Assembly: GCA_001627335.1 (NCBI GenBank)
Contig: LUPK01000029.1
Coordinates: 1 to 57,452, forward strand
Length of the DNA stretch: 57,452 nucleotides
Origin: Nocardioides sp. REDSEA-S33_B3
GTDB lineage: Bacteria; Actinomycetota; Actinomycetes; Propionibacteriales; Nocardioidaceae
Direction of reading: 5' to 3'
Shown here: positions 18,247 through 27,066 of the stretch, in pieces
Position numbering within the stretch: the stretch's first letter is position 1
How the letters are laid out: every line of letters starts with the position of its first letter
The notes under the pieces: generated by a model
The model's database searches: none
The model's input: only the letters and a program-made list of their open reading frames with translations
Told to the model about the DNA's origin: nothing
Position numbers and translations under genes: made by a program

Positions 18247-18252
18247 AGCCTA
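18247..18252 (-). promoter_or_regulatory. Putative -10 box (TAGGCT) of the response regulator gene
   Basis: TAGGCT is seven bases before the ATG at 18239. The GH6 stop at 18267 is only 28 bases away, so this regulator may be transcribed alone or together with the GH6 gene. Confidence 0.45.
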
Positions 18253-18266
18253 TAGCAGGCATAGGA

Positions 18267-19289
18267 TCACCATCCGGCGGCACGGGCAAGTTCGACCGCC
18301 ATGTCGAGGTAGACCTCCCCCGCGGGCGGCCCCTGGTTGCAGGTCCCGTCGGACTCGGCGGGCGGTTTGACCCACAGGTAGGCGTCCAGGCCGGTGCCGT
18401 CGGCGACGTACCCCGGCAGCTTGCCCAGGGCCCGACCGTCGGGGTTGCACCAGACCTCGGTGGCGCCGTTGCCGTTGCGACCCCGATCGGTGATCCAGTG
18501 GGTGCCACCCAGCGCCGCGCTGAGCCGCTCGGCGAAGACGAGCTCGTCGGCGTCGGTCTGGTAGTTGGAGACGTTGGTGCTGAAGCCGCGCACCCGGTCG
18601 ATACCGACGTCGCGAAGCATCTGGGCCATCGGCCGCACCGCGACCCAGTCGGAGTGGCCGGCGTCGACGTACGTCGTGACCCCCGCGGTCGCCAGGACGT
18701 CGACGGCCTCCCCCAGCAGGCGCACCCGCTGGTCGACCACATCGCACTCCGGAGCCGAGGCCAGCGCGTCGGGTTCCACCACCACCGCGGCCGTCGCATC
18801 GGCGGCCGCGAGGGCGTCGGCCACCTCCTGGACCCACGGACGGTAGGACTCCTCCTCCATCCCGCCGGCGGAGAACCCGCCGGAGCAGTCGCGACCCGGG
18901 ATGCCGTAGAGCACGAACAGCGGCACCTCGTCCCGCTCCTCGGTGGTGGCGACCAGGTCGGCGACGTACTCCCCGACGGTGCCGCGGGGGAACTGCTCGG
19001 GGGTGAGCCAGATCCCCGACGGCACCGCCGCCATCCGCATGAGCAGGTCGGCGTCGTCGGCCCGCCCGTCGGCGCGCAGCTGGTCGGCCGCCCGGCGCGT
19101 CCGGTTGAGGGGGTCGACGTACTGGGCGCGCTCGGCGAAGACGTTGCGGGCCTGGGGATCAGCCTCCTCGAAGGGGCCCCACTCCTGCCCGCGGGCGAGG
19201 AGCACCCCGACGACGACCAGCGCCACCGCGACCCCTGCTGCCAGGAGGACCTTCACGATCCCGTGCTCCCCACGACCCACGAGCGCCAT
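18267..19289 (-). CDS. Glycoside hydrolase family 6 (endoglucanase/cellobiohydrolase) protein
   Basis: 340 residues. A short basic N-terminus and one hydrophobic segment (~13-33) act as signal anchor, followed by a GH6 domain. Motifs: GRDCSGGFSAGG (Asp134, the pKa-modulating residue), VVVEPDALA (Asp174, catalytic acid), YVDAGHSDW, GFSTNVSNYQ, DRGRNGNG, CNPDGRALG and YLWVKPPAESDG (Asp314), all of which are conserved in beta-1,4-glucan hydrolases. It should act outside the membrane. Lying beside a processive glycosyltransferase, it may trim or release the polymer rather than feed on plant cellulose. Start: ATG at 19289 with GGGAG upstream; a GTG/ATG eight codons earlier is possible. Confidence 0.9.
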   Translation of the reverse strand: MALVGRGEHGIVKVLLAAGVAVALVVVGVLLARGQEWGPFEEADPQARNVFAERAQYVDPLNRTRRAADQLRADGRADDADLLMRMAAVPSGIWLTPEQFPRGTVGEYVADLVATTEERDEVPLFVLYGIPGRDCSGGFSAGGMEEESYRPWVQEVADALAAADATAAVVVEPDALASAPECDVVDQRVRLLGEAVDVLATAGVTTYVDAGHSDWVAVRPMAQMLRDVGIDRVRGFSTNVSNYQTDADELVFAERLSAALGGTHWITDRGRNGNGATEVWCNPDGRALGKLPGYVADGTGLDAYLWVKPPAESDGTCNQGPPAGEVYLDMAVELARAAGW

Positions 19290-19332
19290 GCTCCCATCAT
19301 GCCGCTGCCTCATGCCGCTGCCGGGAGGCCGG

Positions 19333-19338
19333 TACGGT
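19333..19338 (+). promoter_or_regulatory. Putative -10 box (TACGGT) of maf
   Basis: TACGGT lies seven bases before the maf GTG. Confidence 0.45.
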
Positions 19339-19345
19339 CCGTGCC

Positions 19346-19951
19346 GTGCCGACCTTCGTGCTCGCCTCCGCCTCGCCCGCCCGCCTCGCCACGCTGCGCA
19401 GCGCCGGCCTCGACCCGGTCGTCGTCGTGTCCGGCGTCGACGAGTCCGTGCTGGACGGGTTGCCGCCCGCCGAGCTGGCCGTCGGGCTGGCCGAGCTCAA
19501 GTGCCGCGCCGTCCTGGAGCGGGACGAGGTGCCCGAAGGCGCCCTGGTCCTGGGGTGCGACTCGGTGCTCGAGCTGGACGGTCAGGCCCTGGGCAAGCCC
19601 GGCTCCCCCGAGGAGGCGACCCGGCGCTGGACCGCGATGCGCGGGCGCAGCGGGGTGCTGCGCACCGGTCACTGCCTGCGCGACACCGCCAGCGGAGCGG
19701 AGCGGTCGGTCACCGCGTCCACCACCGTCCACTTCGCCAGCCCCAGCGACGAGGAGGTCGCGGCGTACGTCGACCGCGGCGAGCCGCTGCACGTCGCCGG
19801 CGCCTTCACCGTCGACGGGCTCGGTGGCGCCTTCGTGCGTGGCATCGAGGGGGACCACCACAACGTCGTGGGCGTCAGTCTCCCGGTGCTGCGGGAGATG
19901 GTCGGGGAGCTCGGTCACCGGTGGACCGATCTCTGGGCTCCGCGCGCTTGA
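19346..19951 (+). CDS. maf: Maf family nucleoside triphosphate pyrophosphatase
   Basis: 201 residues. Maf proteins hydrolyse non-canonical or modified NTPs to NMP and pyrophosphate. The opening FVLASASPARLATLRSAGL is the family signature (usually SxSPRR), followed by LVLGCDSVLELDGQALGKP with the catalytic Asp, the RSGVLRTGHCL segment and the end motif VVGVSLPVL. GTG start with TACGGT seven bases before. The 3' end overlaps the convergent GtrA gene by 77 bases, so one of these two C-termini is encoded antisense to the other. Confidence 0.93.
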   Translation: MPTFVLASASPARLATLRSAGLDPVVVVSGVDESVLDGLPPAELAVGLAELKCRAVLERDEVPEGALVLGCDSVLELDGQALGKPGSPEEATRRWTAMRGRSGVLRTGHCLRDTASGAERSVTASTTVHFASPSDEEVAAYVDRGEPLHVAGAFTVDGLGGAFVRGIEGDHHNVVGVSLPVLREMVGELGHRWTDLWAPRA

Positions 19952-20363
19952 ACACCCACATCCGGAACAGCGCGAAGCGGGTCAGGAAGCCCAGGAAGAG
20001 CCCCACCACGTTGGCCGCGACGTTGTCCGCGACCGCGGAATCGAGCATCAGCACGTTGCGGCTGCCCCACAGGCAGATCACCGGGATGACCAGGCTGGCG
20101 GTGCTGATCGCGAAGAACAACGGCGCCCCGCCGAGGAAGCCGGTGGCCTCACGGTGGCGGAAGGCCCAGACCCGGCTGAGCTGGTAGGTCAGCAGCATCG
20201 AGATGCTGTTGGCGATCAGGAACGCAGTGACCGGGTAGCCGTTGAGCCACGCACCGGCACCGCCCGGCTCCCAGTGCACGAGCCAGTTGAACAGCCCTGC
20301 GGCGACCAGGGACGCCACCGTCCCGATCACCGCGGAGCGGCTGAACTCGCGACGGATGCTCAC
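19875..20363 (-). CDS. GtrA-like membrane protein
   Basis: 162 residues with four transmembrane helices: AVIGTVASLVAAGLFNWLV, AFLIANSISMLLTYQLSRVWAF, PLFFAISTASLVIPVICLW and NVVGLFLGFLTRFALFRMWVF. The helix 2 NSxSxxxxYxxSRxWxF and final R-x-x-V-F patterns are those of GtrA, which is thought to move polyprenyl-linked sugars across the membrane. GTG start with AGGA upstream. It overlaps maf at its 3' end and lies 21 bases downstream of an acyl-CoA dehydrogenase on the same strand. Confidence 0.85.
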   Translation of the reverse strand: MSIRREFSRSAVIGTVASLVAAGLFNWLVHWEPGGAGAWLNGYPVTAFLIANSISMLLTYQLSRVWAFRHREATGFLGGAPLFFAISTASLVIPVICLWGSRNVLMLDSAVADNVAANVVGLFLGFLTRFALFRMWVFKRAEPRDRSTGDRAPRPSPAAPGD

Positions 20364-20384
20364 CGGGCCATCCTGGCCCAGGGC

Positions 20385-21581
20385 TCACTCGACCGGCAGA
20401 CCCAGTCCACGAGCGATCAGCATCCGCTGGACCTCCGAGGTGCCCTCGCCGACCTCGAGCACCTTGGCGTCCCGGTAGAAGCGGGCGACGGGGTACTCCT
20501 CCATGAAGCCGTAGCCGCCGAAGACCTGGGTGGCGATGCGGGTGGCGGTCACCGCCGACTCGGTGGAGTAGAGCTTGGCGACCGCGGCCGCCTGCTTGAA
20601 CTCCTGGTACGGCGCACCCGCGTCCTTCAGCGCCGCGGCCCGGTAGGTCAGCATCCGCGACGCGTGGAGCATGACCTCGAGGTCGGCGATCTGGAACGCC
20701 ACGCCCTGCTTGCGACCGATCGGGCCCCCGAAGGTCTGGCGCTCACCGGCGTACTCGACGGCCATGTCCAGGCAGGCCTGGATGCAGCCGACCGACAGCG
20801 CCGAGATGGCGACCCGGCCGTCGTCGAGGGTCGCGAGGAACTGCGCGTAGCCGCGGCCCTGCTGCCCGAGCAGGTGGTCGGCGGGGACGTGGCAGTCCTC
20901 GAAGGAGAGCGGGTGGGTGTCGGAGGCGTGCCAGCCGAGCTTGTCGTAGGCCTTCTCCGCGGTGAACCCGGGCGTGCCGGAGGGGACCATGATCGCGGAG
21001 ATCTCGGGCCGGCCGTCCTCCCGCGTGCCGGTGCGCGCGGTGACCGTGACCAGCGAGGTGATCGAGGAGCCGGAGTTGGTGATGAACTGCTTGGCCCCGT
21101 TGACGACCCACTCGCCGTTGACGAGCTCGGCCTTGGTGCGGGTGGCACCGGCGTCGGAGCCGGCACCGGGCTCGGTGAGGCCGAACCCGGCCAGCTGCTC
21201 ACCGGCCACGAGCGCGGGCAGCCACTGCTCCTTCTGGGCGTCGGTGCCGTAGGTCAGGATCGGGTTGATCCCCAGGCCGACGCCGGCCTGCAGGGTGATG
21301 CCCATCGACTGGTCGACGCGGCCGATCTCCTCGATCGCCACGCACAGGCTGGTGAAGTCGCCGTCCTCGCCCGCGCCGCCGAACTCCTCGGGCGCGGTGA
21401 GGCCGAACAGCCCGAGGGCGCCCATCTTCTGCACCACGTCCACCGGGAAGTGGTGCTCGCGGTCCCACTGGGCGGCGTGCGGCGCGATCTCGGCCTGCGC
21501 GAACTCACGGACGCTGCGTCGGAACTCCTCGTGCTCCCGGGAGAGCTCGAACGGGGTGCCGGTGGGGTGGGTGCCAGTCAT
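20385..21581 (-). CDS. Acyl-CoA dehydrogenase
   Basis: 398 residues, standard length. FAD-dependent alpha,beta-dehydrogenation of an acyl-CoA thioester. Motifs: AGFGLTEPGAGSDAGATRTKAE, KQFITNSGSSITSLVTVTA (FAD contact), RMLTYRAAALKD, ATQVFGGYGFMEEYPVARFYRDAKVLEVGEGTSEVQ. Glu in the GEGT segment is the position of the catalytic base in short-chain enzymes. Chain length and branching preference cannot be read. Start at MTGTHPTGTPFELS. It lies 23 bases downstream of the sigma4/zinc-finger gene stop on the same strand. Confidence 0.95.
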   Translation of the reverse strand: MTGTHPTGTPFELSREHEEFRRSVREFAQAEIAPHAAQWDREHHFPVDVVQKMGALGLFGLTAPEEFGGAGEDGDFTSLCVAIEEIGRVDQSMGITLQAGVGLGINPILTYGTDAQKEQWLPALVAGEQLAGFGLTEPGAGSDAGATRTKAELVNGEWVVNGAKQFITNSGSSITSLVTVTARTGTREDGRPEISAIMVPSGTPGFTAEKAYDKLGWHASDTHPLSFEDCHVPADHLLGQQGRGYAQFLATLDDGRVAISALSVGCIQACLDMAVEYAGERQTFGGPIGRKQGVAFQIADLEVMLHASRMLTYRAAALKDAGAPYQEFKQAAAVAKLYSTESAVTATRIATQVFGGYGFMEEYPVARFYRDAKVLEVGEGTSEVQRMLIARGLGLPVE

Positions 21582-21604
21582 GGCGGCGAGACTACCGCCG
21601 TTGG

Positions 21605-23029
21605 TTAGCGGTTGTTAACCACCAGGGGCGGGGTGCTGATGACGATCGGCTCGCCGAGCAGCCCCACCGTCACGGTGATCGAGCCGGTCTCGGTGTCCAC
21701 GGCCACGTCAAGCGGCGGCGTCTGCGGCTCCGGCTCGGGCTCCGGCTCGGGCTCGGGCTGGGTCGGGGTGCCGGGCGCCGGCGTCCCCGTGGACGGCGGG
21801 TCGGACGGCTGGTCCGACCCCGGGCTGGACGCCGGGGTGCTCGGGGCAGGCGCCGAGGTGGCGCCGGAGCCGGCCGGCGTCTCCGCGCCGGCGGACCGCT
21901 CGAGCGCGGCTGCCGTGGGTGCGATGCGCGCACCGGCGAGCACCACGACCTCGGGGGCGTCCACCTCGGGCACCTCGGGGGCATCCGCGGCCGCGGCGGG
22001 CGGGGCCGCGACGACGACGTCGAGGGGGGCCTCACCGCCCTGCAGGCCGCCGAGGAGGGCGAAGGCGGTCACCGCGGTGGCCGCGAGGCCGACGCCGATG
22101 CCGATCCGGCGTCGGTCGACCGGCTCAGCGGGGCGCTCGACGCCCGGCACCCAGCTGCGGCGCGGGCGGGCCCTGAGCCAGGAGGCGCCCTCGGCCCCGA
22201 GGGCCATGCCGGCCACCCGCGGGCGCAGCGACCCGTGCAGGGCCAGGATTTCCTCGACAGCGGGGGCGCAGTCGGAGCAGGCGGCGGCGTGGGCGCGCAG
22301 GGTGCGCTCCCGTGCGGCGTCGACGACGAGGTCCTCGGTGCGGTGGGCGGCCACCAGGGCGCACCCCTCTCCGCTGCCGACCGGCAGGCGGCGCAGCACG
22401 GTCTGGCGGAACGCCACGACGCTCGAGGCGGCCAGGTCGCGGGCGGCGGTCTCGGTGGTCCCGAGCCGGGAGGCCAGCGCGCTCAGCGGCTCGGCACCCG
22501 CGGCGCCGTGCACGAGCGCGGTGCGGCGCTCGGGGCTGAGCGTCTCGAAGGCCGGCTCCCAGTCGTCGCGGGGCGCAGGGACGACCGGGCCGGCCACCAC
22601 GCCGGCCGCACCGCTCGCGCCCGCGGTCGACGGGCCGTCGAGCTGCAGCAGCCCGTCACGCAGCCGGGCGTCGAGCTCGAGGAGCTCTCCGACAGCGCGG
22701 GCGCAGGCGGGGCAGGTGTCGGCGTGGACGGCCAGGGCCTTGCGCTCGGGACGGGTCAGGCGCTCACCGGCGCTGTCGACCAGGCGCAGCACCAGCGAGC
22801 CGCACTCCTCGTCGTAGCCCGTGCCGATGCCGAGGACGACCTCGCGGCGGAACGCCAGCACCGTGGAGGCGACCAGCGCCTCGGTGTCCTCCACCGTCCG
22901 GCCGAGCCGCTCGGCGAGCTCGGCCACCGGCTCGCGGTCCACGACGCGCGCCCACAGGGCGGTACGACGCTGGGGGCTGAGGGCGGTCCAGGCGGCAGCC
23001 CACGGGTGGGTGGGGGTCGTCTCGCTCAC
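21605..23029 (-). CDS. Membrane protein with duplicated sigma-region-4-like and zinc-finger modules
   Basis: 474 residues with an unusual layout. Module 1: helix-turn-helix ([20 protein letters not shown], residues 17-36, continuing [16 protein letters not shown]) then His102-Cys106-Cys109 (HADTCPAC), the H-x3-C-x2-C of anti-sigma zinc domains. Module 2 repeats it: [15 protein letters not shown] then [16 protein letters not shown], and His247-Cys251-Cys254 (HAAACSDC). A transmembrane helix follows (~309-328), then a Pro/Ser/Thr-rich linker with a Glu-Pro repeat and a short beta-rich tail outside. It looks like a sigma fragment fused to its own anti-sigma domain, twice, then membrane anchored. 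Probably a regulator; the partner is unknown. Confidence 0.75.
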   Translation of the reverse strand: MSETTPTHPWAAAWTALSPQRRTALWARVVDREPVAELAERLGRTVEDTEALVASTVLAFRREVVLGIGTGYDEECGSLVLRLVDSAGERLTRPERKALAVHADTCPACARAVGELLELDARLRDGLLQLDGPSTAGASGAAGVVAGPVVPAPRDDWEPAFETLSPERRTALVHGAAGAEPLSALASRLGTTETAARDLAASSVVAFRQTVLRRLPVGSGEGCALVAAHRTEDLVVDAARERTLRAHAAACSDCAPAVEEILALHGSLRPRVAGMALGAEGASWLRARPRRSWVPGVERPAEPVDRRRIGIGVGLAATAVTAFALLGGLQGGEAPLDVVVAAPPAAAADAPEVPEVDAPEVVVLAGARIAPTAAALERSAGAETPAGSGATSAPAPSTPASSPGSDQPSDPPSTGTPAPGTPTQPEPEPEPEPEPQTPPLDVAVDTETGSITVTVGLLGEPIVISTPPLVVNNR

Positions 23030-23158
23030 ACCCGGTTCAACGCGCGCACGCGTGCACGGTGATGGTGACCTGGTTCACGTCCAGACCAGTGGCGGCGAGT
23101 CGCCGCCGGGCGTCGGTGTCCGAACGTCGTACCTGTCCCGATCGGGTGCTCGGCGGGC

Positions 23159-23191
23159 GATACCCTGCGTCGCGGGCCACCCACGGCCCGC
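23159..23191 (+). promoter_or_regulatory. Putative -10 box and leader hairpin of the carboxylase alpha gene
   Basis: GATACCCT (23159-23166) is a likely -10. Starting just after it, GCGGGCC (23172-23178) and GGCCCGC (23185-23191) form a perfect 7-bp hairpin at the very 5' end of the message, about 38 bases before the start codon. This could stabilise the transcript. Confidence 0.4.
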
Positions 23192-23228
23192 CCTCAGCCA
23201 CCCCGCACCACGCCAGGCAGGAGTCCAC

Positions 23229-25016
23229 GTGCCGGAGATCAAGCCACTGCAGAAGGTCCTCATCGCGAACCGAGGCGAGATCGCGGTCCGGGTCATCCGG
23301 GCCTGCAAGGACGCCGGCATCGGCAGCGTCGCGGTGTACGCCGAGCCCGACCGCGACGCCATCTTCGTGCGGATGGCCGACGAGGCCCACAGCCTGGGTG
23401 GCGCCACGCCGGCCGAGTCCTACCTCGACATCGAGAAGATCATCGCCGTGGCGCAGAAGTCCGGTGCGGACTCCGTGCACCCCGGCTACGGCTTCCTCGC
23501 CGAGAACGCCGACTTCGCCCAGGCCGTCATGGACGCCGGGCTCATCTGGATCGGTCCCCCGCCGGCCGCCATCGAGGCGCTGGGCGACAAGGCCAAGGCC
23601 AAGCACATCGCCGACCGCGCCAACGCCCCGCTCGCCCCGGGCACCAAGGACCCGGTCGCCGACGCCGACGAGGTCGTGGAGTTCGCCAAGGCCAACGGCC
23701 TGCCGGTCGCCATCAAGGCCGTCTTCGGCGGCGGTGGTCGCGGCCTCAAGGTCGCCCGCACCCTCGAGGAGATCCCCGACGCCTACGAGTCCGCGGTCCG
23801 CGAGGCCGTGACCGCGTTCGGCCGCGGCGAGTGCCTGGTCGAGAAGTTCCTCGACAAGCCGCGCCACGTCGAGACCCAGTGCCTGGCCGACCAGCACGGT
23901 AACGTCGTCGTGGTCTCCACCCGCGACTGCTCGCTGCAGCGCCGCAACCAGAAGCTGGTCGAGGAGGCGCCCGCGCCGTTCCTGACCGAGGAGCAGGTCA
24001 CCGAGCTCTACGAGTCCTCCAAGCGCATCCTGAAGGAGGCCGGCTACTACGGCGCCGGCACCTGCGAGTTCCTCGTCGCCCAGGACGGCACGATCTCCTT
24101 CCTCGAGGTCAACACCCGCCTCCAGGTGGAGCACTGCGTCTCCGAGGAGGTCACCGGCATCGACCTGGTGCGCGAGATGTTCCGCGTCGCCGCCGGCGAG
24201 GAGCTCGGCTACGACGACCCGGAGATCCGTGGCCACTCCATCGAGTTCCGCATCAACGCCGAGGACGGCGGCCGCAACTTCATGCCGGCGCCCGGCACCC
24301 TCTCGGCGTGGACCCCGCCGCAGGGCCCCGGCGTCCGCGTCGACGGCGGCTACGAGAACGGCCAGACCGTCCCCGGCTCCTTCGACTCCCTCATCGCCAA
24401 GCTGATCGTCACCGGCAACAGCCGTACCCAGGCGATCGAGCGGTCGCGCCGCGCGCTCTCGGAGTTCGAGGTCGACGGCATGCCGACGGTCATCCCCTTC
24501 CACAGGGCGGTGCTCGAGGACCCGGCGTACGTCGGTGCCTCCAACCCCTCCGGCGAGGGCTCCTTCGACGTCTACACGCAGTGGATCGAGACCGAGTTCG
24601 ACAACCAGATCCAGCCCTACTCCGGTGACGCCGCCGAGGCCGAGGAGGCCGGCGAGCGCCAGACCGTGGTGGTCGAGGTCGGCGGCAAGCGCCTCGAGGT
24701 CGTCATCCCCGCCGGGCTCGGCGGTCTGGCGGCCGGTCCGGCCGCCGGTGCCAAGAAGCCCAAGCGTGCCGCGGGCAAGAAGGCCGGCGCCGCCGCCTCC
24801 GGTGACGCCGTCACCTCGCCGATGCAGGGCACCGTGGTCAAGGTCGTCGCCGAGGAGGGCGCCACCGTCGCCGAGGGCGACACCGTGGTGGTCATCGAGG
24901 CCATGAAGATGGAGCAGCCCCTCAAGGCGCACAAGGCCGGCACCGTGACCGGCCTGACCGCCGAGGTCGGCGCCACCGTCACCAACGGCCAGGTCATCTG
25001 CGAGCTCAAGGACTGA
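23229..25016 (+). CDS. accA3: Acetyl-/propionyl-CoA carboxylase alpha chain (biotin carboxylase + BCCP)
   Basis: 595 residues. Biotin carboxylase domain (~1-450): [37 protein letters not shown]-grasp [30 protein letters not shown] and [18 protein letters not shown]. Carrier domain at the C-terminus: biotinyl-Lys560 in EAMKM. An Ala/Lys-rich flexible linker (~500-525) joins them. It carboxylates biotin with ATP and bicarbonate for the beta subunit at 13004. Size and layout match mycobacterial AccA3. GTG start with AGGAG seven bases before. Target of BirA. Confidence 0.94.
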   Translation: MPEIKPLQKVLIANRGEIAVRVIRACKDAGIGSVAVYAEPDRDAIFVRMADEAHSLGGATPAESYLDIEKIIAVAQKSGADSVHPGYGFLAENADFAQAVMDAGLIWIGPPPAAIEALGDKAKAKHIADRANAPLAPGTKDPVADADEVVEFAKANGLPVAIKAVFGGGGRGLKVARTLEEIPDAYESAVREAVTAFGRGECLVEKFLDKPRHVETQCLADQHGNVVVVSTRDCSLQRRNQKLVEEAPAPFLTEEQVTELYESSKRILKEAGYYGAGTCEFLVAQDGTISFLEVNTRLQVEHCVSEEVTGIDLVREMFRVAAGEELGYDDPEIRGHSIEFRINAEDGGRNFMPAPGTLSAWTPPQGPGVRVDGGYENGQTVPGSFDSLIAKLIVTGNSRTQAIERSRRALSEFEVDGMPTVIPFHRAVLEDPAYVGASNPSGEGSFDVYTQWIETEFDNQIQPYSGDAAEAEEAGERQTVVVEVGGKRLEVVIPAGLGGLAAGPAAGAKKPKRAAGKKAGAAASGDAVTSPMQGTVVKVVAEEGATVAEGDTVVVIEAMKMEQPLKAHKAGTVTGLTAEVGATVTNGQVICELKD

Positions 25017-25026
25017 CAGCAGACCG

Positions 25027-25032
25027 TAGGTT
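25027..25032 (+). promoter_or_regulatory. Putative -10 box (TAGGTT) of the PH-domain pair
   Basis: TAGGTT is seven bases before the GTG at 25040. An upstream TTG would lie inside the box, which supports the GTG. Confidence 0.5.
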
Positions 25033-25039
25033 GGGGGGC

Positions 25040-25522
25040 GTGACGTCGTTGCGCCCCCCGGCCCACCGGGTGCACCCCCGGGCCCGTCTGATGTGGCAGC
25101 TGGCCGCGGGCACCGAAGTGCTCGTCCTGGCCGTCGCCCTCGTCGCCACCGGCGTCGTGGCCGACCTCTACGACCTGCGCTGGTGGATGCCGGTCCTGCT
25201 GGCGACGTACGCCGTCGTGCGCGGCGTCGTCGTGCCGACCTGGCGCTTCCGGGTGCACCGGTGGGAGGTCACGCCGCAGGCGGCCTACACCCAGACCGGC
25301 TGGTGGGCCCGCGAGCGGCGCCTGGCCCCGATGAGCCGCATCCAGACCGTCGACTGGGACCAGGGGCCGCTGGAGCGGCTGCTGGGCCTGGCCAACGTCA
25401 CCATCACCACCGCGTCGGCCGCCGGCGCGCTGAGCATCGGCGGGCTCGACCAGGCCACCGCCGAGTCCCTGGTCGCGGAGCTGACCGCCAAGGCCGAGGC
25501 CGCCGGCGGGGACGCCACGTGA
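25040..25522 (+). CDS. Bacterial PH-domain membrane protein (YdbS-like)
   Basis: 160 residues. Two transmembrane helices (LMWQLAAGTEVLVLAVALVA and WWMPVLLATYAVVRGVVV) and a bPH2 domain: FRVHRWEVTPQAAYTQTGWW, LAPMSRIQTVDWDQGPLERLLGLANVTITTASAAG, ending in the GLDQATAESLVAELTAKAEA helix. This is the YdbS layout. The following gene overlaps as GTGA and encodes the larger YdbT-like partner, the usual pairing. Function in envelope biology is inferred from family. Confidence 0.88.
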   Translation: MTSLRPPAHRVHPRARLMWQLAAGTEVLVLAVALVATGVVADLYDLRWWMPVLLATYAVVRGVVVPTWRFRVHRWEVTPQAAYTQTGWWARERRLAPMSRIQTVDWDQGPLERLLGLANVTITTASAAGALSIGGLDQATAESLVAELTAKAEAAGGDAT

Positions 25523-27009
25523 GCGACTGGCAGCGCCTGGACCCGCGGATGCTGGTCGTCGAGCCGGTCTCCGAGCTGCGCCGCTTCCTGCCGGTCCTCC
25601 TCGGCGCGCTGCTGGCCGGCGGCTTCGCGCGCGGTGGCGGCTTGGGCTGGGAGCTGCTGGCCGTGGCCGTCCCGGTCGCGATCGGCGTCGCGCGCTACCT
25701 GACCACCCGCTACCGCATCCTCGACGGCCGCGTGGAGCTGCGCCGCGGCCTGCTGCAGCGCACGCTGCGCACCGCCCAGCTCGACCGGGTCCGCACCGTC
25801 GACGTGACCGCGAGCCTCGTGCACCGGGTCCTCGGCCTGGCCACGGTGCGCATCGGCACCGGGGCGGGCGCCGAGCAGGACCTCGAGCTCGACGGGCTGC
25901 GCGCCCCGCAGGCCCAGGAGCTGCGGGAGGCACTGCTGGCGCGCGTCGCGCACGAGGCCCACGCGCCCGACGGCGCCGAGGCGGCCGCCCCCCGGGCGGC
26001 CCCGACCGAGCGGCCGGTGCTGCGGCTGGACCCCGGCTGGGCGCGCTACGCCCCGTTCACGAGTGCCGGCGTGGTCGCCGCCGCGGCGCTGCTCGGTGTC
26101 GCCTCCCAGGCGCTGCCAGACTCGGCCTGGCGCCTGGACCGGCTGCCCGACCTCGCCCCCGCCGGGTGGGGCTGGCTGCTGCTGGTGGCGGTCGGGGTGC
26201 TCGGCGCCGCCGTGTCCAGCGCAGTGCTCGCGGTGCTCGGCTACCTCGTCGCCCACTGGGACCTCACCCTCACCCGCACCCCCACGCAGTGGCGGCTGAC
26301 CCGCGGCCTCCTCACGACCCGTGAGACCTCCGTCGAGGACGCCCGCCTGGCGGGAGTCGTCGTGCGTGAGCCGCTCGGGCTGCGGCTGGCCGGCGCCGCC
26401 GAGCTGGGGGCGGTCGTCACCGGCCTGGGCCAGGGCGAGAAGGGCACGCTGACGCTGGTCCCTCCCGCCCCGCGGGCAGTGGTCGACGGCGTCGCCGGGG
26501 CCGTCCTGGGCGACGACCGACCGACCGACGCCCCGCTCACGGCCCCGCTGCGGACCCACGGGCCCGCCGCCGTACGCCGGAGACGACTGCGTGCGCTGGC
26601 GCCGGCCGTGGTCCTCGTGGCGCTGGCGGCCGCGTCGGTGGTCGCGGACCTGCTGACGCCGTGGTCGCTCGCGCTGACCCTGCTCGTGCTGCCGGCCGCC
26701 ATCGCCCTCGGGGAGGACCGCGCCCGGTCGTTGGGGCACCTCGCGAGCGAGGGCTTCCTGGTCTCGCGCTCGGGCAGCCTGGCCCGGCACCGGGAGGTGC
26801 TGGGCGCCGAGCACGTCATCGGCTGGACCGTGCGCGACACCTGGTTCCAGCGCCGGTCGGGACTGGTGACCCTGGAGGCCACGACGGCCGGTGGCAGCCA
26901 ACGGGTGCAGGTGCTCGACGTGCCGGAGCACGACGGCCTGGTGCTCGCGGCGGCCCTCACCCCGGACCTCCTGGCCGAGGTCGGATATCGGACGCCGCCG
27001 TCGCAGTGA
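25519..27009 (+). CDS. Large bacterial PH-domain membrane protein (YdbT-like)
   Basis: 496 residues. At least three bPH2-type repeats are visible. First: YRILDGRVELRRGLLQRTLR then LDRVRTVDVTASLVHRVLGLATVRIGTG. Second: WRLTRGLLTTRETSVEDARLAGVVVREPLGLRLAGAAEL. Third: GFLVSRSGSLARHREVLGAEHVIGWTVRDTWFQRRSGLVTLE. Pairs of transmembrane helices come before each. The GTG overlaps the smaller partner's stop. It is very Ala/Leu/Arg-rich. The pair is separated from pyruvate carboxylase by a 57-base gap with its own promoter. Confidence 0.87.
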   Translation: MSDWQRLDPRMLVVEPVSELRRFLPVLLGALLAGGFARGGGLGWELLAVAVPVAIGVARYLTTRYRILDGRVELRRGLLQRTLRTAQLDRVRTVDVTASLVHRVLGLATVRIGTGAGAEQDLELDGLRAPQAQELREALLARVAHEAHAPDGAEAAAPRAAPTERPVLRLDPGWARYAPFTSAGVVAAAALLGVASQALPDSAWRLDRLPDLAPAGWGWLLLVAVGVLGAAVSSAVLAVLGYLVAHWDLTLTRTPTQWRLTRGLLTTRETSVEDARLAGVVVREPLGLRLAGAAELGAVVTGLGQGEKGTLTLVPPAPRAVVDGVAGAVLGDDRPTDAPLTAPLRTHGPAAVRRRRLRALAPAVVLVALAAASVVADLLTPWSLALTLLVLPAAIALGEDRARSLGHLASEGFLVSRSGSLARHREVLGAEHVIGWTVRDTWFQRRSGLVTLEATTAGGSQRVQVLDVPEHDGLVLAAALTPDLLAEVGYRTPPSQ

Positions 27010-27054
27010 CGCCGGTCACCGAGACAGACGGTCCCCATCCGGCGCCCCCGTCGG

Positions 27055-27060
27055 TAGGTT
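27055..27060 (+). promoter_or_regulatory. Putative -10 box (TAGGTT) of pyc
   Basis: TAGGTT is six bases before the pyc ATG at 27067, suggesting a leaderless message. Confidence 0.5.
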
Positions 27061-27066
27061 CCCGAC

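Noticed and set aside
17583..21608. Open frame of ~1341 codons on the plus strand
   Set aside because: It runs antisense through the response regulator, GH6, GtrA and dehydrogenase genes and in another frame through maf; no domain is visible.
23037..24932. Open frame of ~631 codons on the minus strand
   Set aside because: Antisense to the carboxylase alpha chain, which has all catalytic motifs.
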